Source: Paenibacillus sabinae T27
GTDB taxonomy: Bacteria > Bacillota > Bacilli > Paenibacillales > Paenibacillaceae
NCBI RefSeq assembly: GCF_000612505.1
Contig: NZ_CP004078.1
Span: 2,158,001 to 2,222,000 of the forward strand
DNA length: 64,000 bases
Direction: 5' to 3'
Part shown: positions 9,020-17,734 of the stretch, piece after piece
Position numbering within the stretch: the first letter of the stretch is position 1
Layout: the number at the start of each line of letters is the position of its first letter
Made by a program: the position numbers and the translations under genes
The notes under the pieces: model-generated
What the model was told of the DNA's origin: nothing
Seen by the model: the letters and a program-made list of their open reading frames with translations, nothing else
Database searches by the model: none

Positions 9020-9188
9020 AGTAATCACCCTTTCCTTTTTCGAATGTTGCTGAACTTGCATTCAGGTTTCACCCAGAAAAACGACAAGTGCCTGGAAAAG
9101 AGGGCAAAGCAGAAACTTTATGAGCATTATATGGCATCTGCGCATCATTAATATATCACAATTTTAAAGCAAGTGCATCCTTTAACAA

Positions 9189-10019
9189 TCACCTTTTGCG
9201 GAAAGAACCTAGTACGCCGACCGTTTCCAAAATATTAACAAACGCCTGCGGATCGCTTTCTTTAATGATGCGTTTCAGCTCGGCCAGTTCGTACCGGGTC
9301 GTCACTGTCATTAGCATATCCTTTTCCGTGTGAGTATAAGCGCCTTCGGTCTTGATTTTGGTAATGCCCCTTTGAAGACCTAACAGACGCTGAAGCATCT
9401 CGTCCGTCCGATTCGTCACAATAAACACGGTTACCTTGATATGGCTTACATGGATGAAATCGACCACCCGGCCGGATACATACATAGAGGCCATGGAGGC
9501 GAGGGCGATGTTCCAGTTGTTCTCCAGATAGCCCGCCGCGAGAATGACGAGTGCGTTCAGGGATACGAGCACGCTGCCGATCGGAAAATCCCGGTGCCGG
9601 CTGATGATCGACCCCAGAATGTCGAACCCGCCGGATGAACCGCCAACTCGGAACGAGATTCCGCTGCCCACTCCGACAATTACTCCGCCGAATACGGAAG
9701 CGAGCAGCATGTCCGATACCAGCGGTTTGACGGGAATCCATTCAATGAGCCATGCCGCTGCGGCAACCGATACAATACTGAACACGATAAAACGCCTGCC
9801 CAGCTGAAACCATCCGGCGATCAGCAGCGGAACGTTGAACAGAAAGTACAGGGGGCTGACACCAAGAGGAGTGAAGTAGCTTGCCAGCATGGAGAGGCCG
9901 GAGACGCCTCCGCTCAGCAAGTGATGGGGAATGAGGAACAGGTTGAAGCCGGCGGCAATCAGCCCGGAGCCGAGCACAACGGCCAGAAGGTTCAAGCTAT
10001 ATTTTATCAAGTAAACCAC
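9189..10019 (-). CDS. YitT-family membrane protein (DUF161 plus DUF2179)
   Basis: The N-terminal ~195 residues carry about five or six hydrophobic helices, including a glycine-rich GGVIVGVGSGISFRVGGSSG stretch typical of YitT/DUF161 proteins. The soluble C-terminus (~residues 200-276: VTVFIVTNRTDEM, AYTHTEKDMLMTVTTRYE, DPQAFVNILETVGVLGSF) is a DUF2179 ligand-binding-like domain. The GTG at 10019 overlaps the only good site (TAGGTGG), so a TTG at 10010 may be the true start (MIKYSLN). Members are widespread in Bacillota; their transport role is not established. Confidence 0.85.
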   Translation of the reverse strand: MVYLIKYSLNLLAVVLGSGLIAAGFNLFLIPHHLLSGGVSGLSMLASYFTPLGVSPLYFLFNVPLLIAGWFQLGRRFIVFSIVSVAAAAWLIEWIPVKPLVSDMLLASVFGGVIVGVGSGISFRVGGSSGGFDILGSIISRHRDFPIGSVLVSLNALVILAAGYLENNWNIALASMASMYVSGRVVDFIHVSHIKVTVFIVTNRTDEMLQRLLGLQRGITKIKTEGAYTHTEKDMLMTVTTRYELAELKRIIKESDPQAFVNILETVGVLGSFRKR

Positions 10020-10101
10020 CTACCGATGTATGATGTAAACAGGGATGAAAACGATGCAAGAACGAATGAAAGGAATACGCTGGTATTCCTCTTGGAGTTT
10101 G

Positions 10102-10345
10102 TGATATAATGTATAGGATATTCTTGAGTAGAGCGTTACAATGAACTTTTTGCATTGTTTCGAACGTGAAGCTACCGTTGTTCGGGCGAATTGGAGCACC
10201 TGATGAAAAGGACGGCCTGCCGTCCTCTTAACGCGAAACCATGCAGAGTTTTCGGCATGTTTGGACACCCTATTAATGTTTGCCGCTACTTAAGAATACA
10301 GACAAGCATGTGGAATGTCCACTGTATAGAAGGAGCATGAATAAT
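10102..10345 (+). promoter_or_regulatory. Extended -10 promoter and long 5' leader of cshA
   Basis: TGATATAAT (10102-10110) is an extended -10 element without a clear -35. If used, it gives a leader of about 230 nt before cshA. The leader contains AGGACGG-CCTG-CCGTCCT (from about 10210), a 7-bp hairpin not followed by T residues. Long structured leaders are common on cold-shock RNA helicase genes; the function here is inferred. Confidence 0.5.
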
Positions 10346-11953
10346 TTGAAAACATTTGCAGAATTTGACTTGGAACCAAAGGTGTTGCAAGCCATCACAG
10401 AATTGGGATTTGAAGAGGCGACCCCGATTCAATCGCAGTCGATCCCCATCGCGATGACAGGAAGAGACCTGATCGGACAAGCTCAGACCGGTACCGGGAA
10501 AACGGCAGCCTTCGGAATTCCTCTTATCTCTAAAATTTCCCGTGACGAAGAAAAAATCGCTGCGCTCATTATGACACCGACCCGTGAACTTGCCATTCAG
10601 GTGGCCGAAGAAATCGGCAAGCTCACCCGTTTTAAGGGGCTTCGTTCCCTGCCGATTTATGGCGGACAAGACATCGGCCGTCAGATCCGCGGTCTCAAAA
10701 AGAAACCGCAGATCATTATCGGTACGCCGGGCCGTCTGCTGGATCACATCAACCGCAAGACGATCCGTCTGGACGACGTTCAGACCGTCGTGCTTGATGA
10801 AGCGGACGAAATGCTGGATATGGGCTTTATGGAAGACATTCAGTCCATCCTGAAGCTGGTTCCGGAAGAACGGCAGACGATGCTCTTCTCGGCCACGATG
10901 CCTCCGAACATCCAGCGTCTTGCCCAGCAGTTCCTGAAAAACCCCGAGCATGTATCCGTCATTCCGAAGCAGGTCAGCGCGCCGCTGATCGACCAGGCTT
11001 ACATCGAGGTTCCGGAGCGCCAGAAGTTCGAAGCGCTCAGCCGCCTCATCGACATGGAATCGCCTGAGCTTGCGATTGTGTTCGGTCGTACGAAGCGTCG
11101 GGTAGATGAGCTGTCGGAAGCTCTGCAAAAACGCGGATACTCCGCGGACGGCCTGCACGGCGACCTGTCGCAGAACCAGCGCGACGCGGTTATGCGCAAA
11201 TTCCGGGACGGCAGCATCGACGTTCTGGTCGCTACCGACGTAGCGGCCCGCGGTCTTGACGTGTCGGGCGTAACGCATGTCATCAACTTTGACCTTCCGC
11301 AGGACCCGGAGAGCTATGTTCACCGGATCGGCCGTACGGGCCGGGCCGGCAAAGAAGGTTCCGCATGGTCGTTCGTGACGCCGCGTGAGATCGATCACCT
11401 TCGTCTGATCGAACGTGTGACCCGCCACCGGATCACACGCAAGCCGCTGCCGACATTGGCCGAGGCCATTGAAGGCAAGCAGCGCGTTACAGCGGAGCGT
11501 CTGATGGATACGATGGAGAATGGGGAATTGAACGAGTACAAGGGCATTGCTATTCAAATGCTTGAACAGTACGATTCCGTCCAGCTTCTGTCCGCGGCAA
11601 TCAAGCTGCTGACCGGCGAGAAGAAGGACTCCGATATTCAACTGACGCCGGAAGAGCCGATCCGCGTGAAACGGCGCGGCGGCAAGAACGACATCCGCAG
11701 CGGACGCAAGCCAAGCGGCTACAGCGGCAACCGTGGCGGCTATGGCGGCGGCGGCGGTTACCGGGGCAACCGTGAAGGTGGAAACCGCGAAGGCGGAAAC
11801 CGCGGAGGATATAGCAGCGGCGGCTACAAAGGCAACCGTGATGGATACGGCAGCCGCGAGGGCTCGAGCTACCGCGGTGGGGAGCGCAAGTCCCAGCGTC
11901 CAGCGGACGGCGAGCGCCGCACGGCGAAGCATGAAGACTCCTTTGACATTTAA
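10346..11953 (+). CDS. cshA: DEAD-box RNA helicase CshA
   Basis: About 535 residues. All helicase motifs are present: Q motif (GFEEATPIQ), [10 protein letters not shown], Ia [10 protein letters not shown], Ib [65 protein letters not shown]-terminal domain follows, then an Arg/Gly/Tyr-rich RNA-binding tail ([17 protein letters not shown]). CshA unwinds RNA in ribosome assembly and the RNA degradosome. AAGGAG (10330-10335) sits only one base from ATG 10337, so TTG 10346 ([11 protein letters not shown]) is the better start. A strong terminator follows. Confidence 0.95.
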   Translation: MKTFAEFDLEPKVLQAITELGFEEATPIQSQSIPIAMTGRDLIGQAQTGTGKTAAFGIPLISKISRDEEKIAALIMTPTRELAIQVAEEIGKLTRFKGLRSLPIYGGQDIGRQIRGLKKKPQIIIGTPGRLLDHINRKTIRLDDVQTVVLDEADEMLDMGFMEDIQSILKLVPEERQTMLFSATMPPNIQRLAQQFLKNPEHVSVIPKQVSAPLIDQAYIEVPERQKFEALSRLIDMESPELAIVFGRTKRRVDELSEALQKRGYSADGLHGDLSQNQRDAVMRKFRDGSIDVLVATDVAARGLDVSGVTHVINFDLPQDPESYVHRIGRTGRAGKEGSAWSFVTPREIDHLRLIERVTRHRITRKPLPTLAEAIEGKQRVTAERLMDTMENGELNEYKGIAIQMLEQYDSVQLLSAAIKLLTGEKKDSDIQLTPEEPIRVKRRGGKNDIRSGRKPSGYSGNRGGYGGGGGYRGNREGGNREGGNRGGYSSGGYKGNRDGYGSREGSSYRGGERKSQRPADGERRTAKHEDSFDI

Positions 11954-11985
11954 GTCATGATCTGGGCTGACAAGCCCTGACCGCA

Positions 11986-12023
11986 AAGAAGACGGTGCGC
12001 ATGCGCTCCGTCTTCTTTTTTTT
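11986..12023 (+). terminator. Intrinsic terminator after cshA
   Basis: AGAAGACGG pairs with CCGTCTTCT, with an inner GCGC/GCGC pairing, followed by a run of eight T. Confidence 0.88.
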
Positions 12024-12176
12024 AAATAAGAACTTACAAGCCATTCGCCTGTGACGGCCGTTATGTCCGGGATGCTTAGACCTCAGTCTAAACTTGTGAA
12101 CATGGGCTATGGAAATAGCCGGATGAAATAAGGTATAGTTAAGGTACGCAGTAGCGAAGAGACAGGAGGAAGGAAA

Positions 12177-13010
12177 GTGGAGTTTAAAGGTGCTATGGGC
12201 GGTCTATACCGCATTACGGAGTGGATTTCACGCATTGCGTTCAGCAATGTGCTGTGGACGATCTGTTCCATTCCGTTCTTATTCTTTATCTTTATGAAAT
12301 TCATCATGCTGGCGACCGGTCAGGGGGGAGTGAGCGAGCAGGTAACCTTAAACTGGGCGCTTGCGATAACAGCTCCGTTTACTGTTTTTCCGGCAACGTC
12401 CGCGCTGTTCACCGTCGTCCGCAAATGGGTGATGGGCAATACGGATATCAGTACATTCAAGACTTTTTTCAAAGGATATAAAGAGAACTATCTGAAAAGC
12501 ATGCTTGGCGGCCTGATCTATACGGTGCTGTTCTTCGTGATGTATTTTGATGTGACAATTTACATGACGCGCATGCCGGATTTTAAAATTGTCGGTATTT
12601 TGATGCTCGTCCTGATGATTGTCGTGATGGTATCGATGTTCAACTTCTTCTCTGTGGTGGTTCACTATCAGATGACCTTCAAGCAGGTTATGAGCAATTC
12701 CATTCTGCTGACGATTGCCCGCCCGATTCGGGTGTTTACAACCTTGGTGGCAGGCGTGCTGCTGGCTTATATCGGCCTGAAATATCCGGCGCTGTATCTG
12801 GTTTGCATTCCTTCGTTGATTGCAATGGTTGCTTTCTTTAATTTTTATGCGACCTACAGCAAACTGCAGCTTCAGGCAGAGCAGAAGAAACAGAGGGAAG
12901 AGGAAGAGCGCGAGGCTGAACAATCCGACGAAACGGAAGATTCCGGCACGCTTTCGGAAAAAATCGACGCATCCAAAGAATCGCCGGATGAAGAGCGCCC
13001 ACGGCCGTAG
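12177..13010 (+). CDS. YesL-like DUF624 membrane protein
   Basis: This 277-residue protein opens like the YesL/DUF624 family (MEFKGAMGGLYRITEWISRIAF, then VLWTICSIPFLFFIFMKF) and has about five or six membrane helices. Two loop motifs fit the family: TVVRKWVMGNTDISTFKTFFKGYKEN, and the QMTFKQVMSNSILLTI region. The C-terminal ~60 residues are highly charged and probably disordered. In other Bacillota these proteins often sit beside carbohydrate ABC transporters, but not here. The GTG start follows AGGAGG (12164-12169). Confidence 0.8.
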   Translation: MEFKGAMGGLYRITEWISRIAFSNVLWTICSIPFLFFIFMKFIMLATGQGGVSEQVTLNWALAITAPFTVFPATSALFTVVRKWVMGNTDISTFKTFFKGYKENYLKSMLGGLIYTVLFFVMYFDVTIYMTRMPDFKIVGILMLVLMIVVMVSMFNFFSVVVHYQMTFKQVMSNSILLTIARPIRVFTTLVAGVLLAYIGLKYPALYLVCIPSLIAMVAFFNFYATYSKLQLQAEQKKQREEEEREAEQSDETEDSGTLSEKIDASKESPDEERPRP

Positions 13011-13079
13011 TTCAGGACTTCAGGGGGAGAAGAGCTGCCCGTCCGATTGGCCACTATGTAAAATAAAGCGCATACAAGG

Positions 13080-13108
13080 TTTACTTTTTCGTTAAAACGC
13101 AATATAAT
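13080..13108 (+). promoter_or_regulatory. Promoter of the probable 6S RNA
   Basis: -35 TTTACT (13080-13085) and -10 TATAAT (13103-13108) with a 17-bp spacer, in a gap with no coding potential. Confidence 0.65.
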
Positions 13109-13115
13109 AATAACT

Positions 13116-13306
13116 AAATCCTGCGATGTACGTTATCGGCTGCTCGTTGTTTTGAACCAATGACATTGTCTCGGGAGATCTATATTGGAGCGCAGCTGAA
13201 AGGCCCTGTCTATATGACATGGGGACTTCAAAAACGCGACTGCGATCACCCACCTGCTGTTGCAGGTTCAGAAGACACTGTGGCCGGACGGCATAGGCGG
13301 GTTTTT
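13116..13306 (+). ncRNA. ssrS: Probable 6S RNA
   Basis: A ~190-nt non-coding transcript is predicted between a good promoter and a GGCGGG-TTTTT end. It folds as 6S RNA should. A long irregular closing stem pairs the 5' end (AAATCC, ATGT, CGTT, CGGCT in order) with the 3' end (CCGG, GACGGCAT, GGGTTT). A large central bubble follows, with a small 3'-side hairpin CCTGC-TGTT-GCAGG. The terminal arm contains GGGAGATC/GATCACCC and CCCTGTC/GACATGGG. 6S RNA mimics an open promoter and sequesters sigma-A RNA polymerase. The call rests on fold, size and context rather than a sequence match. Confidence 0.7.
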
Positions 13307-13458
13307 CCTTTAACATTTACGAAGGCGCCATTATCCTAACGGGAGAAGGGCGTTTTCTTTTTGTCGAAATGTAGAGAGAAACAAGCATTTTACTTTTGTT
13401 CCGGGAGTAACAGTGATACACTTGGAATAGTGAACTTGGGATATGAGGAGGAAGTACG

Positions 13459-13848
13459 TTGTCTTTAAAAAGAAACCTGGTCGGCTTGTTACGCAGCCAT
13501 GAAGGGACAAGCGATCGTGCCAAAGAACCTGCTCTAAAAACGCGGTATTACAACCTCTCCAAAGAAAAGGGATGGGAGGAAGTATCGTCCACCCTCAAGA
13601 AGATTCCTGGCTTTAAAGTGCTGCACGAGGTGAAATCCGTCGGCGAGATTACCCTGGAGAAAAAAACGGCCTTCGGCCGGACGCTCGATATCACCGTGTC
13701 CGTGCTGAGTACGTCGCCTACACGCTGCGCAGTTGATATTTATTCAGCTTCCCGGGGCTCGCTCGGCGATTTGGGAGCCAATTACCGCGTAATTCAACGT
13801 CTCTATGAGTCGATGGACAAGAAAATCGGCAAATATAAAATAGATTAA
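13459..13848 (+). CDS. Small cytosolic DUF1499-like protein
   Basis: A 129-residue soluble protein with a TTG start behind GAGGAGG (13445-13451). The middle and C-terminus (GWEEVSSTLKKIPG, ITLEKKTAFGRTLDITVSVL, AVDIYSASRGSLGDLGANYR) resemble DUF1499, whose hallmark is an SxSR...DxGxNxxR pattern near the end. The N-terminal NCV-type motif of classical DUF1499 proteins is absent. It stands alone, between the 6S RNA and a terminator shared with tpx. Function unknown. Confidence 0.65.
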   Translation: MSLKRNLVGLLRSHEGTSDRAKEPALKTRYYNLSKEKGWEEVSSTLKKIPGFKVLHEVKSVGEITLEKKTAFGRTLDITVSVLSTSPTRCAVDIYSASRGSLGDLGANYRVIQRLYESMDKKIGKYKID

Positions 13849-13961
13849 GTCCTATTTTTTCGGTGCCCTGGTTGAAGCAACCGTCCATTGTATGCGCTTA
13901 TATTTAGGGGAGAAGCGAATTTCGCCGCAGCAGGAGGAGGAAATCGTCTTGTTTTTGCTGT

Positions 13962-14000
13962 AAAAAAGCGGAAGAAGGTGCAGCCTTCTTCCGCTTTTTT
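13962..14000. terminator. Bidirectional terminator between the DUF1499-like gene and tpx
   Basis: Perfect 17-base arms (AAAAAAGCGGAAGAAGG and its complement) around a five-base loop, giving T runs on both strands between convergent genes. Confidence 0.95.
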
Positions 14001-14026
14001 AAAAATTCCGGTATATTTTACGCTGA

Positions 14027-14545
14027 TTAAAGCAAGGTCTTGACCGCGGCGATTGCGGCTTCGTAATTCGGATGCTCCGCCATTTCGCTTAAGTATTCCA
14101 CATAAGTAATCTTGTCGTCTTTATCCAGAACAAAAATAGAGCGCATATCCAGTTTGAATTCCTTGATCAGCACGCCGTAGGCTTCGCCGAAGGCGTTTGT
14201 TTTGTAATCGGAGAGGGTAATTACGCGGTCAATGCCTGCGGCGCCGCACCAGCGCTCCTGGGCGAACGGAAGGTCGACGCTGACCGTCAGAATGGTGACC
14301 TCATCGCCAAGTTCGGCAGCCTCGCTGTTAAATCGGCGGGTCTGGGCGTCGCATACGCCGGTATCCAGGGAAGGAACAACGCTGATCAGCTTTATTTTTC
14401 CGCTGTAGTCCTTCAGCGTAACTTCCTCGAGCAGATTTTTGCTGAGAATAAAATCGGGGGCCTGATCTCCAACCTTAAGCTCGGGGCCTACAAGAGTAAT
14501 CGGATTTCCTTTAAGAGTGGCTACGCCGGTTCTTTCTTGTGTCAA
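14027..14545 (-). CDS. tpx: Thiol peroxidase Tpx
   Basis: This 172-residue atypical 2-Cys peroxiredoxin reduces H2O2 and alkyl hydroperoxides using thioredoxin. The peroxidatic cysteine lies in [12 protein letters not shown] and the resolving cysteine in ERWCGAAG, the Tpx spacing. VGDQAPDF near the N-terminus and the C-terminal [14 protein letters not shown] are also Tpx hallmarks. The start is TTG (14543-14545), eight bases after AAGGAGG. A bidirectional terminator follows. It is a single-gene unit as in Bacillus. Confidence 0.96.
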   Translation of the reverse strand: MTQERTGVATLKGNPITLVGPELKVGDQAPDFILSKNLLEEVTLKDYSGKIKLISVVPSLDTGVCDAQTRRFNSEAAELGDEVTILTVSVDLPFAQERWCGAAGIDRVITLSDYKTNAFGEAYGVLIKEFKLDMRSIFVLDKDDKITYVEYLSEMAEHPNYEAAIAAVKTLL

Positions 14546-14670
14546 TGTTGATTCCTCCTTGAACTAACAAAATTGGATTGTTGCTGCTCCAATAAATTAT
14601 AATCTTTTTAATGAGACCATGTCCAACCGGTGACGTACATAGAAGAAAACAGAATGGGAGGAAAGAGTCC

Positions 14671-15300
14671 TTGATATTCATTCGGTACGAGAACTGGAAG
14701 AGCTATCTAAAGTATTACCCCGTGACCAGCCTGATTCTGGTTGCCAATATCATTATGTTCCTGGTGCTGACGTTTAACGGAGGTTCGACTGATCCGGAAA
14801 CACTGTTCCGCTTCGGAGGGATGGTGGACTCCGGATCTCACAGGGGAGAGCTTTGGCGGTATGTCGCCTCGATCTTTCTGCATAACGGATTTTCCCACCT
14901 GTTGTTTAACAGTTTCGCGATTCTGGTGTTCGCGCCGCCGCTGGAGCGGCTGATGGGCTGGTGGCGTTACGCGCTTCTCTATGTGATCGGCGGAGTTGTC
15001 GGCAATATTCTCTCTTTGGCGGCATGGGGGGCCGGCCCGCGGGAAGTGGTGACCATCTCAGTCGGCGCTTCAGGGGCGATCTTCGCCGTGTATGGCGCGT
15101 ATCTGTATATCGCACTGTTCCAGCGTCCGTTGATGGATGAGAGCTCGCGCAGGACGCTGTATGGTTTGCTGACAATGGGGATTATTATGTCGTTCGTAAC
15201 GCCTAATGTGAACTGGGCTGCCCATATTGGCGGTTTAATCGGGGGCTTTTTCTTGTACGGCCTCATTATTCGGGTGTTATCCCGCAGGCGGCAGCGATGA
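14671..15300 (+). CDS. Rhomboid-family intramembrane serine protease
   Basis: About 209 residues with six hydrophobic helices. The rhomboid catalytic dyad is visible: Ser in SVGASGAIFAVYG (GxSG) and His in NWAAHIGGLIGG in the last helix. HNGFSHLLFNSFAI carries the conserved HxxxxHxxxN-like motif of helix 2. Rhomboids cleave substrates inside the membrane. The TTG start at 14671 follows GGGAGG by nine bases; an upstream ATG at 14611 has no ribosome site. It is followed by a LysR-type gene 46 bp downstream on the same strand. Substrates unknown. Confidence 0.88.
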   Translation: MIFIRYENWKSYLKYYPVTSLILVANIIMFLVLTFNGGSTDPETLFRFGGMVDSGSHRGELWRYVASIFLHNGFSHLLFNSFAILVFAPPLERLMGWWRYALLYVIGGVVGNILSLAAWGAGPREVVTISVGASGAIFAVYGAYLYIALFQRPLMDESSRRTLYGLLTMGIIMSFVTPNVNWAAHIGGLIGGFFLYGLIIRVLSRRRQR

Positions 15301-15345
15301 CCAGGATCCCGGCAGTAAGAAGTGTAAGACGGAGGCGGATGCGGC

Positions 15346-16260
15346 GTGGAGCTTAGACAACTGCAGTACTTCTTGAAAGTTGCCCAAAAAGAACATGTCA
15401 CCCGAGCGGCGGAGGAGCTGCATGTGGCCCAGTCGGCGGTCAGCCGGCAGATTCGTCTGTTGGAGCAGGAACTTGGCGTTGATTTGTTCATGCAAAAAGG
15501 CAGGAACTTACAGCTGACTCCGGTAGGGCAGCTGTTCTGCAAACGTGTGGAGTCGATTCTTAAAGATCTGGACCGGTCTGTGTCCGAGATCCATGAATTT
15601 CTGGACCCGGAGCGGGGGGAAATCCGGATCGGCTTTCCGCACAGCATTGGGACGCACTTGATTCCGGCGATTGTCGCCGAGTTCCGGCAGCATTACCCGC
15701 ATGTGAAATTCCGGTTCAAGCAGGGGACCTACCCCTCTTTAATCAAGGATGTGCTCGGGGGTGAGGTTGACCTGGCCTTCATATCGCCCTGCCCCGACAG
15801 CGACGATCAATTGACAGGGGAAGTGGTGATGACCGAGGAGCTGTTCGCCATTCTTCCTCCTAGTCATCCGCTTGCGGGGGAGAAGGTGATTCGGCTGGAA
15901 CAGCTCAAGGAAGAACCGTTTGTGCTGTTCAGTCAGGGGTACTCGCTTCGCCCCATCGTATGGCAGGCCTGCCTTAAAGCAGGCTTCACACCGCAGCTTG
16001 CGTTCGAGGGCGGGGAGACGGATACGATTCGCGGTCTGGTCGCCGCCGGAATGGGAGTTAGTCTGCTGCCGGAAATGGCGCTGTTCCAGACAAGCACGCT
16101 GCAGCCGGCTCAGGTAAAAGTGGTGGAGCCCGCGGTCACGCGGACGATCGGCCTCATTTACCGTTCCGACGGCAAGCTGCCGCTCGTCGCCCGGTCGTTC
16201 CGCGCGTTTCTGCTGACCTATTTCAGAATGCGGCAAAATAATACCCCGGTCGGCTCCTAG
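15346..16260 (+). CDS. LysR-type regulator closely resembling GltC
   Basis: A 304-residue LysR protein. Residues 1-60 form the winged helix-turn-helix (MELRQLQYFLKVAQKEHVTR, AAEELHVAQSAVSRQI, LEQELGVDLF). The rest is the effector domain (EIRIGFPHSIGTHLIP, GEVDLAFISP, GLVAAGMGVSLLPE). The N-terminus and EFLDPERGEIRIGFP match Bacillus GltC, the activator of glutamate synthase genes, but also its paralogues, and no gltAB is in view. The GTG start has GGAGG about 11 bases upstream. With amtB and a DUF294 nucleotidyltransferase nearby, a nitrogen role is plausible but unproven. Confidence 0.85.
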   Translation: MELRQLQYFLKVAQKEHVTRAAEELHVAQSAVSRQIRLLEQELGVDLFMQKGRNLQLTPVGQLFCKRVESILKDLDRSVSEIHEFLDPERGEIRIGFPHSIGTHLIPAIVAEFRQHYPHVKFRFKQGTYPSLIKDVLGGEVDLAFISPCPDSDDQLTGEVVMTEELFAILPPSHPLAGEKVIRLEQLKEEPFVLFSQGYSLRPIVWQACLKAGFTPQLAFEGGETDTIRGLVAAGMGVSLLPEMALFQTSTLQPAQVKVVEPAVTRTIGLIYRSDGKLPLVARSFRAFLLTYFRMRQNNTPVGS

Positions 16261-16308
16261 AGCCTTCCGGGGTATATTGTGTGTCGCCAGATGATTGGCA
16301 GCCTGGGG

Positions 16309-16977
16309 TCAATCCCGGCTGCTGGTGTAAACCATAATCAAACGGAGCAGTTCGAGCACGGAGACGAGAGCGGCAGCAACGTAGGTCAGCGCTGCGGCGT
16401 TAAGAACTTTGGCAACTCCGCGTTCTTCTTCGTTCCGGATAAAGCCCTGTTCGACCATAACTTGGCGGGCCCTGTTGCTGGCATTGAATTCCACCGGCAG
16501 TGTCACAAGCTGAAAGGCGACGGCCGCCGAGAAGAAGATGATGCCAAGTCCAATCAAGTTCAACGAACTGAAGAGGAAGCCGGCCAGCAGCATAAACGGA
16601 GCGACGCCGGATGCGAAATTGACGATAGGGAACATCCGGTGGCGCAGCACCAGCATCGGATAGTGAACCTTATGCTGGATGGCGTGGCCTACCTCGTGGC
16701 AGGCTACCGAGACGGCTGAAATGGAACGCTCGTAATAAACAGGTTCGGACAGGCGGACCACCCGGTGAATCGGGTCATAGTGGTCGGTGAGGGCTCCTCG
16801 GACCGGCTCAATCGGAACATCGGAGAGACCGTTCGCGTCCAGCATGCGTCTTGCGGCGTCGTAACCGGTCATTCCGCTCAGATTCGCGACCTCCGACCAT
16901 TTGTTGAACGTTCCTTTAACCCTGAACTGCGCCCACAGCGAGAATAGAAAAGCAACTATTATTAATAGGTACATCAT
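16309..16977 (-). CDS. YugP-type membrane zinc metalloprotease
   Basis: A ~222-residue protein of the Zn_peptidase_2 (YugP) family. The zinc-binding motif is HEVGHAIQH (~residues 94-102). Membrane helices lie at the N-terminus (MMYLLIIVAFLFSLWAQF), in the middle (FMLLAGFLFSSLNLIGLGIIFF) and at the C-terminus. LPVEFNASNRA is the family's conserved third motif, with the Glu likely the third zinc ligand. The start is taken at 16977, seven bases after GGAGG. It lies 30 bp downstream of the MerR gene, probably in one operon. Substrate unknown. Confidence 0.88.
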   Translation of the reverse strand: MMYLLIIVAFLFSLWAQFRVKGTFNKWSEVANLSGMTGYDAARRMLDANGLSDVPIEPVRGALTDHYDPIHRVVRLSEPVYYERSISAVSVACHEVGHAIQHKVHYPMLVLRHRMFPIVNFASGVAPFMLLAGFLFSSLNLIGLGIIFFSAAVAFQLVTLPVEFNASNRARQVMVEQGFIRNEEERGVAKVLNAAALTYVAAALVSVLELLRLIMVYTSSRD

Positions 16978-17007
16978 GGTCATTCCTCCACTTTTTGATC
17001 AGTTGAT

Positions 17008-17439
17008 TTACATTGGGGGTCCCTGCGCAAGCAGAATGCGGATCGCTTCAATACATGCGGCTCCCTGGGGAATCAGATGGGCCAATGCCCTTCTGGCCTG
17101 TCCCGGCTTGAGCTTGCTCAGCGCCGGCTCAAGCGCCTTGACCTCACGCTGGAGCTGCTGCATATGGGACTCAAGCTCCGCCAGCTTGCCGGAGACATCG
17201 ATGTCGGATGTCGCAGTACTCCACTTGGCTATCATGGACTTGATTTCTTCCAATGTATATTTTTCTTGTTTCAATTGATTAATACGTTCCAGGATACCCA
17301 AGGTTTCATCGCTGTACAGCCGATAATTGTTCGAACCTCTGGATTCCGGCTGGATTAGTCCAAGTTTGGTATAATAATCGATGGTTCGCTCGCTGATCCG
17401 GGCCGCTTTGGCCAGTTCACCGATACGAAACAACTTCAT
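17008..17439 (-). CDS. MerR-family transcriptional regulator
   Basis: A 143-residue protein with an N-terminal MerR winged helix-turn-helix (MKLFRIGELAKAARISERTI, DYYTKLGLIQPESRGSNNYR, LYSDETLGILERI). A long dimerisation helix follows (LAELESHMQQLQREVKALEP). The C-terminus has one Cys (GAACIEA) but no recognised metal- or drug-binding domain. The ATG at 17439 has a GGGGAT-type site close by; the longer reading to 17511 looks artificial. It is divergent from amtB and upstream of the YugP gene, so it may regulate either. Inducer unknown. Confidence 0.82.
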   Translation of the reverse strand: MKLFRIGELAKAARISERTIDYYTKLGLIQPESRGSNNYRLYSDETLGILERINQLKQEKYTLEEIKSMIAKWSTATSDIDVSGKLAELESHMQQLQREVKALEPALSKLKPGQARRALAHLIPQGAACIEAIRILLAQGPPM

Positions 17440-17649
17440 ATCCCCATGCCGTTCACCTCGCAGATGTAGTTTTTTGTCCTGGCCGATAAAAAGGCAGGAT
17501 TTTATATCCATTTATAATGATATCAATCACAAACCATACAGTCAAACGTCATGCTTTTATCAAATATATGTGTTAAACTCTTCATTAATGCTGCTGAAAT
17601 GCTGCTAAATATTTACTGAAAATTATTTTTCTTTTCGTGAAAAATACTC

Positions 17650-17717
17650 TTGTCAATTTTGATGCGTTTTGCTTATAATGACATTAAGAGTTTCACGCTT
17701 TGTTAGAATATATTACA
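17650..17717 (+). promoter_or_regulatory. amtB promoter with GlnR/TnrA box
   Basis: -35 TTGTCA (17650-17655) and -10 TATAAT (17674-17679), 18-bp spacer. A perfect TGTNA-N7-TNACA box, TGTTAGAATATATTACA, lies at 17701-17717, roughly +15 to +31 from the predicted start. A site downstream of the promoter fits repression, as by GlnR during nitrogen excess, rather than activation. Confidence 0.75.
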
Positions 17718-17734
17718 TAGGGGAGTGGGGAGTA

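Noticed and set aside
10286-11986. 566-codon open frame antisense to cshA
   Set aside because: No ribosome site and low-complexity Ala/Val content mirroring the Gly/Arg tail of CshA; the sense strand carries all helicase motifs.
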